From UMGS1908 sp964432825 (lineage in GTDB: Bacteria; Bacillota; Clostridia; Christensenellales; UBA1242), in contig CAYSOX010000001.1 in assembly GCA_964432825.1 (NCBI GenBank), positions 62,001-126,000 on the forward strand: a stretch of DNA of 64,000 nucleotides. Direction: 5' to 3'. Of this stretch, positions 17,539 to 26,308 are shown one piece after another. Position numbers and translations under genes: made by a program. Below the pieces are notes generated by a model. The model saw only the letters and a program-made list of their open reading frames with translations, was not told where the DNA came from and did no database searches. How positions within the stretch are numbered: position 1 is the stretch's first letter; each line of letters starts with the position of its first letter.

Positions 17539-20500
17539 TTAATTGTTATGCTTTTTAATTTCATTTAAGCGTGCTTGACGATAACTATCTGCTTGTTTTA
17601 TTAGTTCTTCAGCCTTTTGAGGGTCTTTTTTCGCCAAAATGAAGTATCTAGATTGCAAGTCGGTGAAAGATTTATAGTCGGCATTTTTGAATGGTGGGTC
17701 AATAGTAAGTCGGTTGCTTTCTTTTGTTGGGTCAAATCTGTATAATGGCCAGTAGCCTGAAAGAACGGCGTTCTTTTCGGTTTCTTGAGTTTTGCTCATA
17801 TTAATGCCATGGTTAATGCATGGAGCATAAACTATTACAATTGCAGGTCCATTATGGTTTTCAGCCTCGGTTAATGCTTGAATTGTTTGGTTAGGATTTG
17901 CACCCATTGAGCAACTTGCGACATAGCAATTTGGGTAGTTCATAGCGATTGCGCCAAGGTCTTTTTTGTGGGTTCTTTTACCGCCGGCAGCGAATTTTGC
18001 AACGCTTCCAAGTGGGGTAGACTTACTTGCTTGACCGCCGGTATTTGAATAAACTTCGGTATCCAATACTAAAACTTTAACATTTTCATTGCTTGAAAGA
18101 ACATGGTCTAGTCCGCCGTAGCCTATATCGTAAGCCCAGCCGTCGCCACCTAAAATCCAGAAGGTTTTTTCGGTTAGACAACTATTAAGCGAAATTATAT
18201 CGTGAGCAAACTTGACTGCTTCGGCGCTGGTATTTTCTGATTTGCAAAGATTTAGAATTTCAAGGCGGGTATCGTCGGTGCGATTTCCGTTCAACCAGTT
18301 TGCAAGTGCGTTTTTCAAATTAGGATTTACCTTAATGTTTTCAATGCCATTTTTAACAAGGTCAACTAGGCTTTGGGTGTTTTTCTTATGTGCAAGATAC
18401 ATTCCAAGTCCAAACTCTGCATTGTCTTCAAATAATGAGTTTGACCATGCAGGTCCTTGACCTTTACGGTTTTTGGTGTAAGGGCAGGTAGGGTTACTTC
18501 CTCCGTAAATAGATGAACAGCCAGTAGCGTTTGCGATAATCATATGGTCGCCAAATAGTTGTGTTAATAGTTTAACATAAGGAGTTTCACCACATCCTGC
18601 ACAAGCACCGCTAAACTCAAATAGAGGTTGTCTGAATTGACTACCCTTTACGGTGTTTGCCTTAAATAGCGATTGTTCGTTTTCAATATCTTTAATGATA
18701 TTGTATTTTTCATTTTCTTTTTCTAGATAGGTTTCTTTGTCTACCATAACAAGGGCTTTGTTTTTAGCAGGGCAAGCATTTACACAGTTTTCACAACTCG
18801 TACAATCCATTGGGCTACATTGAATTACAAAATCTTTTCCAGCAATTCCCATTGCAGGTTTTGCATTAAGTTTTTTGCTTTCAGTTGAACCAGAATTTGG
18901 AAGGTATGGGCGAACACATCCGTGTGGGCAAACCAAAGAACATTGGTTACATTGAATACAATTTTCTGGTATCCACATAGGAATGGTTGTTGCGACATCT
19001 CGTTTTTCAAGTGCGGTTGTTCCGGTTGGAACTTCTCCGTTTGGTGTGAATGCACTAACTGGAAGATTATCTCCGCTTTGAGAAATTATTGGCTCAATTA
19101 CCGCATTAAAATATGGGTCAGAACATTTGGTTTCAACATTTGCACCCGTTGTGGCGGTCTTCCAATTTTCTGGAACATCAAACTTCCACATATGTCCGTC
19201 GGCACTATCTATTGCTTTAAGGTTCATTTGAACAACAGCATCACCCTTTTTAGAATAGGTTTTAACAACGGCATCTTTCATCTTTTGACTAACGATATTC
19301 CAAGGAATAATGTTTGTTAACTTAAAGAAGCAGGCTTGCATGATTGTGTTGATACGGTTATTTAATCCAACTTCCTTGGCAATTGCGTTTGCATTAATTA
19401 CATACACTTGTAGGTGCTTTTTTGCAATTGCTTGCTTCATACTTGCAGGAAGTTCGCTTTCCATTTCTTCCTTTGTCCAAGGTGCATTTAATAGGAAAAT
19501 TCCGTGGTCTTTAATACCGTGTAAGCAATCAAACTTTTTAACATATGTTGGATTGTGACAAGCAATAAAGTCGGCATTTGCACAAAGATAGGTAGAGCGT
19601 ATTGGAACTTCACCAAATCTAAGGTGGGAGGTGGTGATGCTTCCAGACTTTTTACTATCATAAACGAAATATGCTTGAGAGTAAAGGTTGGTATTTTCTC
19701 CAATAATTTTAATACTATTTTTGTTTGCTGAAACCGTGCCATCTGAACCTAATCCGAAGAATTTACATTCAATAGTTCCTTTTGGTAGGGTGTTTATGTG
19801 TTTTTTAACTGGGATAGAAAGATTTGTAACATCATCCACAATACCCACGGTAAAATGATTTTTAGGCTTATTTGATGCCATATTATCAAAAATGGCAAGC
19901 ACTTGGTCAGGGTCAAAGTTTTTAGATGAAAGTCCATATCTTCCACCAATAACCTTAATTCCAGTTATTCCGCTTTCAAATAGGCTAGAACATACATCGG
20001 TATATAATGGTTCACCGATGGCACCGCTTTCCTTTGTTCGGTCTAAAACGGTAATTCTTTCGGTGGTTTTTGGAAGTGCCTTTAATAAATGTTCGGTGCT
20101 GAATGGACGGAATAAGTGAACTACAACAAGTCCGATTTTTCGACCTTCGGTCTTAACTAAATAATCTATTGTTTCCTTGATAGTTTCGGTGCCTGAGCCC
20201 ATTGCAATAATTATATCGGTAGCATCCTTTGCTCCATAATAATCAAACAACTTATATTTTCTACCCGTTTTCTCAGCAATCAATTTAAATGTTTTTTCTA
20301 GTTCGGTAGGAAGTTGGTCATAAAAAGTGTTGGATGCTTCTCGGTTTTGGAAGAATACATCACCATTTTGTGCGGTTCCTCGTTGGGTAGGGTTGTCTGA
20401 AGAAATTGCCGTTGCTTTAAATTTTTGAACAGCATCATAATTAATCATTGTTTTAATTGTATCATAATCAATTTCTTCAATTTTGTTTATTTCGTGCGAT

Positions 20501-21024
20501 GTTCTAAATCCGTCAAAGAAGTGCAAAAATGGAACTCGTGCATTTATGGTAGTTAAATAACTTGCAAGAGCCATATCTTGTGCTTCTTGAACACTACTAG
20601 AAGCAAGCATAGCAAATCCAGTTGCACGGCAAGCCATAACATCGCTATGGTCTCCAAATATAGATAGAGCATGGGTTGCTAGTGTTCTTGCGGCAACATT
20701 GATAACGCAAGGTAACAATTCACCCGCAATTTTATACATATTTGGTATCATCAACAATAGTCCTTGTGACGATGTGAAAGTGGTTGCTAGTGCTCCACTT
20801 GTTAGTGCGCCGTGTAATGCACCTGCAGCACCTGCTTCGGATTGCATTTCGGTAACACTTACTTTGTTTCCAAAGCAATTCAATTTGCCCGATGCTTGCC
20901 ATTCGTCAATGTTTTCAGCCATTGGTGAAGAAGGCGTAATAGGGTAGATAATTGCCATATCGGATAAAGCATATGCCATATTCGCTGCGGCAGTATTACC
21001 ATCAACAGTAATGTATTTTTTCAT
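17539..21024 (-). CDS. nifJ: Pyruvate:ferredoxin (flavodoxin) oxidoreductase
   Basis: 1161 residues, the full single-chain length. It starts with the pyrimidine-binding domain containing YPITPSSPMAE, followed by the gamma/CoA domains. A 2x[4Fe-4S] ferredoxin domain follows, with CIQCNQCSLVCPHGC near residue 686 and CTSCENCVNACP near residue 740. The C-terminal TPP domain has CAGCGETPY (third cluster) and GGDGWAYDIGYGG. The enzyme oxidises pyruvate to acetyl-CoA and CO2 and reduces ferredoxin, the key redox step of anaerobic fermenters. GAGAGGT precedes the ATG. Monocistronic by appearance. Confidence 0.98.
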   Translation of the reverse strand: MKKYITVDGNTAAANMAYALSDMAIIYPITPSSPMAENIDEWQASGKLNCFGNKVSVTEMQSEAGAAGALHGALTSGALATTFTSSQGLLLMIPNMYKIAGELLPCVINVAARTLATHALSIFGDHSDVMACRATGFAMLASSSVQEAQDMALASYLTTINARVPFLHFFDGFRTSHEINKIEEIDYDTIKTMINYDAVQKFKATAISSDNPTQRGTAQNGDVFFQNREASNTFYDQLPTELEKTFKLIAEKTGRKYKLFDYYGAKDATDIIIAMGSGTETIKETIDYLVKTEGRKIGLVVVHLFRPFSTEHLLKALPKTTERITVLDRTKESGAIGEPLYTDVCSSLFESGITGIKVIGGRYGLSSKNFDPDQVLAIFDNMASNKPKNHFTVGIVDDVTNLSIPVKKHINTLPKGTIECKFFGLGSDGTVSANKNSIKIIGENTNLYSQAYFVYDSKKSGSITTSHLRFGEVPIRSTYLCANADFIACHNPTYVKKFDCLHGIKDHGIFLLNAPWTKEEMESELPASMKQAIAKKHLQVYVINANAIAKEVGLNNRINTIMQACFFKLTNIIPWNIVSQKMKDAVVKTYSKKGDAVVQMNLKAIDSADGHMWKFDVPENWKTATTGANVETKCSDPYFNAVIEPIISQSGDNLPVSAFTPNGEVPTGTTALEKRDVATTIPMWIPENCIQCNQCSLVCPHGCVRPYLPNSGSTESKKLNAKPAMGIAGKDFVIQCSPMDCTSCENCVNACPAKNKALVMVDKETYLEKENEKYNIIKDIENEQSLFKANTVKGSQFRQPLFEFSGACAGCGETPYVKLLTQLFGDHMIIANATGCSSIYGGSNPTCPYTKNRKGQGPAWSNSLFEDNAEFGLGMYLAHKKNTQSLVDLVKNGIENIKVNPNLKNALANWLNGNRTDDTRLEILNLCKSENTSAEAVKFAHDIISLNSCLTEKTFWILGGDGWAYDIGYGGLDHVLSSNENVKVLVLDTEVYSNTGGQASKSTPLGSVAKFAAGGKRTHKKDLGAIAMNYPNCYVASCSMGANPNQTIQALTEAENHNGPAIVIVYAPCINHGINMSKTQETEKNAVLSGYWPLYRFDPTKESNRLTIDPPFKNADYKSFTDLQSRYFILAKKDPQKAEELIKQADSYRQARLNEIKKHNN

Positions 21025-21063
21025 AATTTACCTCTCAATTTATTGAATTTTCATTCAAAATAT

Positions 21064-21093
21064 ATTATAATCAAAACACTGCTTTTAAGTCAA
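21064..21093 (-). promoter_or_regulatory. Sigma-A promoter for nifJ
   Basis: On the minus strand TTGACT and a perfect TATAAT are 18 bases apart, about 40 bases upstream of the nifJ ATG. Confidence 0.7.
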
Positions 21094-21150
21094 AGGAATT
21101 TGAACTAAATTTTAGATTTTTAGCAGATTAAACAACTATTGGAGATGAAA

Positions 21151-21903
21151 ATGCAAAGAATAGTTTTAGTGTTTGAATATGTGGGTACTAATTTTGCGGG
21201 TTTTCAAATTCAGCCAAACAAAAGGACGGTTCAAGGCGAGGTTGAAAAGGTTTTGACGGAATTGATTGGGGAGCCGGTTAAAATTTATGCAAGCGGAAGA
21301 ACGGATGCTGGGGTTCATTCTCTTGGGCAGGTTGCCCATTTTGATACCGAAAAACAAGTTGATTGCAATCGGCTGTTGTTTGAGTTGAACAATAAAGGCA
21401 TAGAAGATGTAGGATTTTTAAAGGTTTTTCAGGCTCCGCAAACATTTGATTCAAGGTTTTCGGTTAAGATAAAAACTTATTCTTATCGTTTTTATTTGTC
21501 TAGATTTGAAAGGGTTATGTATAAAAATCGGGCACTTAGAGTGAATGACAATGTGGATATAATGAAGATGAAGGAGGGGTTGCCGTATTTGATTGGCACG
21601 CACGATTTTACAAGTTTTGTGGCAAGAAAGAGTGGTAAAACGGATTTTGTGCGGACAATCTTTAGTGCAGAAATCAACACGCTAGGGGATGGGTTATATG
21701 AACTTGAGATTAGTGGTAATGGATTTTTATATAACCAAGTTCGAATTATAATGGGGACATTGATAGATATAGGTGCCGGACGCAAAAAAAGTAGTGCTAT
21801 GCAAGACATAATATTAGGAAAAAACAGGGGTTTAGCGGGTAAAACTGTGCCACCTTATGGATTGTATATGAAGTCGGTGAAATATGAGGATGCGTGCTTT
21901 TAA
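21151..21903 (+). CDS. truA: tRNA pseudouridine(38-40) synthase TruA
   Basis: About 250 residues. QRIVLVFEYVGTNFAGFQIQP is the TruA N-terminus (in pieces: EYVGTNFAGFQ), and ASGRTDAGVHSLGQVAHF contains the catalytic aspartate in GRTDAGVH. It isomerises uridines in the anticodon stem-loop of many tRNAs. The frame extends to a TTG at 21139, but GGAG at 21141-21144 is spaced correctly only for the ATG at 21151. It stands alone between nifJ and aspS. Confidence 0.95.
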   Translation: MQRIVLVFEYVGTNFAGFQIQPNKRTVQGEVEKVLTELIGEPVKIYASGRTDAGVHSLGQVAHFDTEKQVDCNRLLFELNNKGIEDVGFLKVFQAPQTFDSRFSVKIKTYSYRFYLSRFERVMYKNRALRVNDNVDIMKMKEGLPYLIGTHDFTSFVARKSGKTDFVRTIFSAEINTLGDGLYELEISGNGFLYNQVRIIMGTLIDIGAGRKKSSAMQDIILGKNRGLAGKTVPPYGLYMKSVKYEDACF

Positions 21904-21995
21904 TAATAGACAAGTTAAACAATTGATGGGGTGTGTTTTGGATTATAAAAAGCGGTAAGCCATTATATAATTCAAGGAAAAATATTAATTAATAG

Positions 21996-22024
21996 TTGAC
22001 AAAGCACTAAGCAAAAATTATACT
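21996..22024 (+). promoter_or_regulatory. Consensus sigma-A promoter for aspS
   Basis: TTGACA (21996-22001), 17-base spacer, TATACT (22019-22024), 45 bases before the aspS ATG. Confidence 0.8.
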
Positions 22025-22068
22025 AATATAGTAAATTTGCTATTTGATTATGAGGAGAAAGATAGATA

Positions 22069-23349
22069 ATGGAACAAATTTCAAAATTAAAGGCGGGAAG
22101 AGTTAATTTTTACGCAAGTATAGACACTATTCGAGATAAAAAAACAATGCAATTTATTGTAGTTAAAGATTTTTCAGGTAAAATTCAATTAACTATAGAT
22201 AAAACGGCACACCCTGAAGTTGGAGAGGTTTTTAGTGGACTAGTAAGTGGCGCTACGGTTAAAGTTTCGGGAGAGTTAGTTTTAAGTGAGTATGTAAAAC
22301 TTGGTGGTCGCGAAGTTTTGGTTGATGCAGTGGAGGTTACTAGTGTGGCTGAGCCAAACCCAATTGCAGAAGATAGCGATATTGACCACAAGTTGGATTA
22401 TAGATGGATAGACCTTAGAACGGATAAAAATCAATTATTGTTTAAGGTTCAAACATGTTTTACAAATGCCTTAAGAGAATATCTTTTGGAGAGGGATTTT
22501 GTCGAAATCCATACACCAAAATTGATTGGCACGGCTTCAGAATCAGGTTCAGAAGTATTTGCGGTTGATTATTTTGGAGGAAAAGCCTATCTTGCACAAA
22601 GCCCACAATTTTATAAACAAATGGCAATGGCGGGTGGACTTGGAAGAATTTTTGAGTGTGGACCAGTGTTTAGAGCCGAAAAGTCACACTCAAGAAAGCA
22701 TGCAACCGAATTTACGGGCTTTGACTTGGAATTTTCTAATATTGACAGTTTTGAAGATGTAATGAAGTTAGAAGAAGAGATGTTAACCTATGCTTTGCAA
22801 AAGGTTTCAGAGAAATACGGCGAGCAAGTTAAAGAAGTTTTTGGTGTAGAAGTTGTTGTGCCAAAACTTCCATTCCCACGAATTGACCTTAAGGAATTAT
22901 ATAAGGAATTGAATACAAGATATGGATTATCTGTTCCAGAAGAAGAACAAGACGACCTAACAACTGAAGCCGAAAAGTTATGTAAGCAATTTTCTATGGA
23001 TGTTTATGGTAGCGAATTTTTGTTTGTAACAGGATATGGTGCAAGAAAGCGTGCATTTTACCATATGAGAAAAGACGGAGTTCCGCAAGGCTATGACCTT
23101 ATTTGGAAGGGTGTAGAAATTACAACTGGTGCTCAAAGAGAACATAGATACGATATTTTGTGTGAGCAAGCAAAAGAAAAGGGATTAGAAAAAGATGTTG
23201 AGTTCTATTTGCAATTCTTCAAATATGGTTGCCCTCCTCATGGCGGTTTTGGTTTGGGGTTAGACCGAATTACAATGAATCTTTTAGAACTTGCAAACCT
23301 AAAAGAGGCAATGTTCTTGTTTAGAGGTCCAGAAAGACTTACCCCATAA
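22069..23349 (+). CDS. aspS: Archaeal-type aspartyl-tRNA synthetase (AspS2)
   Basis: 426 residues, far shorter than the ~590-residue standard bacterial AspRS because the bacterial GAD insertion is absent. An N-terminal OB fold (residues ~1-100) recognises the anticodon. The class II core has motif 2 FRAEKSHSRKHATEF near residue 204 and motif 3 GLGLDRITM near 397. TGAQREHRYD is characteristic of the archaeal/eukaryal type. It charges tRNA-Asp; many archaeal-type enzymes also charge tRNA-Asn, needing GatCAB to finish Asn-tRNA. Whether this one is discriminating cannot be decided here. A second, bacterial AspRS may exist elsewhere. Good ribosome binding site GAGGAG. Confidence 0.92.
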   Translation: MEQISKLKAGRVNFYASIDTIRDKKTMQFIVVKDFSGKIQLTIDKTAHPEVGEVFSGLVSGATVKVSGELVLSEYVKLGGREVLVDAVEVTSVAEPNPIAEDSDIDHKLDYRWIDLRTDKNQLLFKVQTCFTNALREYLLERDFVEIHTPKLIGTASESGSEVFAVDYFGGKAYLAQSPQFYKQMAMAGGLGRIFECGPVFRAEKSHSRKHATEFTGFDLEFSNIDSFEDVMKLEEEMLTYALQKVSEKYGEQVKEVFGVEVVVPKLPFPRIDLKELYKELNTRYGLSVPEEEQDDLTTEAEKLCKQFSMDVYGSEFLFVTGYGARKRAFYHMRKDGVPQGYDLIWKGVEITTGAQREHRYDILCEQAKEKGLEKDVEFYLQFFKYGCPPHGGFGLGLDRITMNLLELANLKEAMFLFRGPERLTP

Positions 23350-23530
23350 TTAAATAGGAAAAATAATAAATAGTTATATTAGTAGAGACAAAGACCGTTT
23401 AAGGGAAAAATTTACAAACATTGTTGAGTGAATAGATGGAGTTTTGTGCAAAATATACAAATTTTTAATAAAACAAAAAGTTTATATTTGGACATTTTAA
23501 CAAAAATTTAGTACTTTTTTCACAAAACCC

Positions 23531-23559
23531 TTGACAACGGCGTTTAAATATATTAAAAT
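23531..23559 (+). promoter_or_regulatory. Sigma-A promoter for rplM-rpsI
   Basis: TTGACA (23531-23536), 17-base spacer, TAAAAT (23554-23559), about 95 bases before rplM. The rest of the 300-base gap after aspS shows no gene. Confidence 0.65.
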
Positions 23560-23565
23560 AGGACA

Positions 23566-23653
23566 GCAAAGTTAATTAAATCAAGTTATTTGGTTTGGCG
23601 TCCAACGCTTTTTATTTTGTTAATTATATTAATAATAAAGGAAGTTTAAATTT
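23566..23653 (+). promoter_or_regulatory. Candidate ribosomal protein L13 leader
   Basis: The ~90-base untranslated leader contains a small GCGT-cca-ACGC hairpin near 23600-23612 flanked by TTAATTA repeats that could pair at long range. Firmicute rplM operons commonly carry an autoregulatory L13 leader RNA at this place. Position and hairpin fit, but I cannot confirm the consensus. Confidence 0.35.
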
Positions 23654-24088
23654 ATGAAAACAACTATGCAAAAACCACAAGAAGTTACAAGAAAATGGTA
23701 CATCGTTGATGCAGAGGGAGTTGCCCTTGGTCGCCTAGCAAGCCAAGTAGCAAGTGTATTAAGAGGTAAAAACAAAGCCGAATTCACCCCAAATGTTGAT
23801 TGCGGAGACTATGTTATCGTTATCAATACCGATAAGGTTGTTCTTACCGGTAAGAAGATGGAACAAAAGTTCTATCGCCATCACTCAGGATATGTTGGTG
23901 GACTAAAAGAAGTTGGCTATGACAAAATTATGAAGGATAAGAGCGACTTCGCTGTTCGTGAGGCAGTTAAGGGAATGTTACCTAAAAATAGCCTTGGCAG
24001 AAAGATGATAAAGAAGTTAAAAGTTTATCGTGATGCAAACCACGAACATCAAGCACAACAACCACAAGAGTTAAAGATTGTTAAGTAG
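23654..24088 (+). CDS. rplM: 50S ribosomal protein L13
   Basis: 144 residues, standard length. WYIVDAEGVALGRLASQVA and the core HHSGYVGGLKEV plus AVKGMLPKNSLGR are conserved L13 segments. It binds 23S rRNA early in large-subunit assembly. AAAGGAAG precedes the ATG. It forms the widespread two-gene operon with rpsI, 13 bases downstream. Codon use is noticeably richer in C-ending codons than nearby genes, as expected for a highly expressed gene. Confidence 0.98.
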   Translation: MKTTMQKPQEVTRKWYIVDAEGVALGRLASQVASVLRGKNKAEFTPNVDCGDYVIVINTDKVVLTGKKMEQKFYRHHSGYVGGLKEVGYDKIMKDKSDFAVREAVKGMLPKNSLGRKMIKKLKVYRDANHEHQAQQPQELKIVK

Positions 24089-24101
24089 GAGATAGGGTAA
24101 A

Positions 24102-24518
24102 ATGGCAAAGAAAATAGCAAATAGCAAAAAGAACCAAATCTGGGGAACTGGTAGAAGAAAAAAGTCAATCGCTAGAGTAAGACTTATTCCTGAAGGAAGC
24201 GGAAAAATCGTTGTAAATGGCAAAGAACTTAATGAGTACTTTGACCTAGAAACATTAAGAATTATCGTTCGTCAACCATTAACAGTTACAAACACCGAAG
24301 CAAAGTACGATGTTTATGCTAATGTTTACGGCGGTGGCTTAAGCGGACAAGCAGGCGCTATTCGTCATGGTATTGCTCGTGCATTGTCTATGTATGATGC
24401 AGAGTTAAAACCAGAAATCAAGCAAGCAGGATTCTTAACTCGTGACCCAAGAATGAAGGAAAGAAAGAAATACGGTCTTAAGAAGGCTCGTAAAGCACCT
24501 CAATTCTCTAAGAGATAA
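24102..24518 (+). CDS. rpsI: 30S ribosomal protein S9
   Basis: 138 residues. GTGRRKKSIARVRL near the start, GGGLSGQAGAIRHGIARAL in the middle, and the basic C-terminal tail ending KKARKAPQFSKR are S9 hallmarks; the final KR tail reaches the ribosomal P site. Co-transcribed with rplM and followed immediately by a terminator. Confidence 0.98.
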   Translation: MAKKIANSKKNQIWGTGRRKKSIARVRLIPEGSGKIVVNGKELNEYFDLETLRIIVRQPLTVTNTEAKYDVYANVYGGGLSGQAGAIRHGIARALSMYDAELKPEIKQAGFLTRDPRMKERKKYGLKKARKAPQFSKR

Positions 24519-24526
24519 TATTTTAA

Positions 24527-24553
24527 AATGCACTCCATATTTTGGAGTGCATT
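24527..24553 (+). terminator. Terminator after rpsI
   Basis: AATGCACTCC and GGAGTGCATT form an 10-bp stem with a 7-base loop 9 bases past the rpsI stop; the following T tract is short. Confidence 0.75.
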
Positions 24554-24802
24554 TCAATTATACAACAGTTTACTAAAAAGCAAGGAATTGCCAAAAAGAA
24601 AACTTCATTTATGACAAAAATGCCAAAGTTTGAAATTAAAAGACTTTGGTGTTTTTTTTGATGTGGAAAGAATAGATGGAATAAAAATGTGTAAGAAAAT
24701 ATGTGGGATAAAATATATGCGTGATAAAAAGAATGTTATAAAAAAATATAGGATAACAAATAAATTATATTTACTATTTAAGGTGATGAAAATTAATGTA
24801 CT

Positions 24803-25251
24803 TTATAAATATATTATTTCTTTATTTTGCTTTATTGCATATTTAATTGCAGTATAAGCCCCACTTTTATAGGTGTTCTCAGTGTGGCAAATAATAGTAT
24901 CGACATGGTCAATCATCCAACGATTTCGTTCGATTATTAAAGCCTTATAATACACTTTTTATCATAAGTTGGGCAAATAAAATCATCAAAACCTTCATAT
25001 TTAAGGAATGCAGTTTTAAAATGTGGGTCGTAATTATTTATTACTTTAATTATTTGGATGTGTGGATATTTTGATTTGAGAAAAAGAGGGGTTTGTTTGC
25101 ATAACATATTAAAAGCCCCATCGTTTGCGATGTAAAAAGTGCAATAATTTCCAATTATTAGTTTTTCAATTTCCGATTCCAGTTTTGATTCAATTCTTTG
25201 ACATCTCCACTTATCTCTATGACCAATACAAAATACTGACTTCATATGCAT
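24803..25251 (-). pseudogene. SLOG/DUF1273-like protein, frameshifted
   Basis: Starting at 25251 (AGGAG 10 bases upstream), the first ~97 codons read SVFCIGHRDKW...FYIANDGAFNM...KYPHIQIIKVI...CPTYDKK, a Rossmann-like SLOG pattern (GHR near the start, then GAFN and a lysine-rich helix). The frame then hits TAA. In the next frame the family-like sequence continues: VYYKALIIERNRWMIDHVD, then CHTENTYKSGAYTAIKYA, to a stop at 24803. Restoring one A in the A5 run (plus-strand T5 at 24956-24960) rejoins both halves into a 149-residue protein. SLOG proteins bind nucleotides or related ligands; no function is known here. The gene may be broken or may reflect a homopolymer sequencing error. Confidence 0.65.
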
Positions 25252-25350
25252 TAGTATAATACTCCTATGAACTAATCATTCAACTGTAGTGAGGTATAAT
25301 CAAGTAAAATTTGGTTTATAATAGTAGAAAATTAGATTGAGGGCGGTTTA

Positions 25351-25666
25351 ATGGATTTTTATCGAAAAATTGATGATATGCGAGTTGCTAAAGGCTGGTC
25401 ATTTTATAAACTGAGTCAAGAGTCAGGACTTTCTCAACAAACGTTTACGCAGTGGATGGGAGGGAAAACAATTCCAACAATTCAAGCCTTGCAGTCGGTG
25501 TGTAATGCTTTTGGTATTAACTTTGGCGGAATTTTTTGCTGAGGACGGTGTAATTGTTTCAACCGTCGAAACTAAGCAATTGATGGATAAGTGGGAGTTT
25601 TTAAACACAAAAGAAAAAGAATCAATATTATTCATAATGGAAAATTATATTCAAAAAAGAAAATAG
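25351..25666 (+). pseudogene. XRE-family helix-turn-helix protein, frameshifted
   Basis: The first 63 codons carry a complete HTH: MRVAKGWSFYKLSQESGLSQQ then TFTQWMGGKTIPTIQAL (recognition helix), ending at TGA after GGIFC. In the next frame the protein continues AEDGVIVSTVETKQLMDKWE and LNTKEKESILFIMENYI to a stop at 25666. Removing one T from the T6 run at 25532-25537 gives one ~104-residue regulator of the small phage-repressor-like type. The HTH half alone would still fold, so a short product may be active. GAGGGCGG serves as ribosome binding site. Confidence 0.7.
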
Positions 25667-25823
25667 AGTACTTAATGGCACATTAAAGGATGTTTAATGT
25701 TTTGATGGGTGGTTTTGTGGTTGTTAATGCATTATAATAATTGTATAAATGGGTTAACGTGCAAAAATGATTTTAATGTAATAAATAAAGATATTATTTT
25801 ATTTGATAGTAACTAAATAAATT

Positions 25824-25849
25824 AAAAACGGGGTAAAGCCTCGTTTTTT
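25824..25849 (+). terminator. Intrinsic terminator
   Basis: AAAAACGGGG and CCTCGTTTTTT pair around a TAAAG loop and end in a T run. It lies ~160 bases after the broken XRE gene. The rest of 25667-26140 shows no gene. Confidence 0.7.
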
Positions 25850-26151
25850 CTTGGTGCACTTCTATCTGCTATGTGTGACAGAGGTGGCTGAAATAAAGGG
25901 TAAGAGATACAATATGTGTCAATATTGGGTGGGTGATTCGGTTATAAAAATATAACAATTTTACACTCGTTTTAGATAGCATTTTTATGGAAAACCCTAA
26001 AACAAAGTACTAAAATTATACAAAAAGTGACAAATTTTCTCCTAAAAAGCGGTCTGAATTTGTAAATTAAAGGTATTCGCAAGATTTAAAAAATTGCAAG
26101 CAAAATTTGAAGGTTTTTATTAAATTTTTAATTTTTGTTCAAAGTGCATAA

Positions 26152-26167
26152 AATCAATATCTTGTGT
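26152..26167 (+). promoter_or_regulatory. NrdR box 1 (upstream)
   Basis: AATCAATATCTTGTGT, matching the right half of the NrdR palindrome (consensus near ACACNATATATTGTGT). Start-to-start distance to box 2 is 32 bp, three helical turns. Confidence 0.7.
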
Positions 26168-26183
26168 TCTAAATACTTTACAA

Positions 26184-26199
26184 ACACAATATCTTGTGT
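26184..26199 (+). promoter_or_regulatory. NrdR box 2 (downstream)
   Basis: ACACAATATCTTGTGT, a nearly perfect 16-bp NrdR box. The pair sits ~110-155 bases before nrdD, as expected for repression of ribonucleotide reductase genes by NrdR when dATP is abundant. NrdR itself is not in the window. Confidence 0.8.
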
Positions 26200-26308
26200 T
26201 AAAATTCGATTGTACACTAAAAATTGAATTGCTTAGCAAAAGACCGGTTGTGCTAATATGGTTTAATTTTTTAGGAACTTTTTAAAATTTTACTTTAGGA
26301 GAAGATAT

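Noticed and set aside
24630..24857. 75-codon plus-strand frame after rpsI
   Set aside because: Composition is typical of random A/T-rich DNA and it overlaps the restored 3' part of the SLOG-like gene on the other strand.
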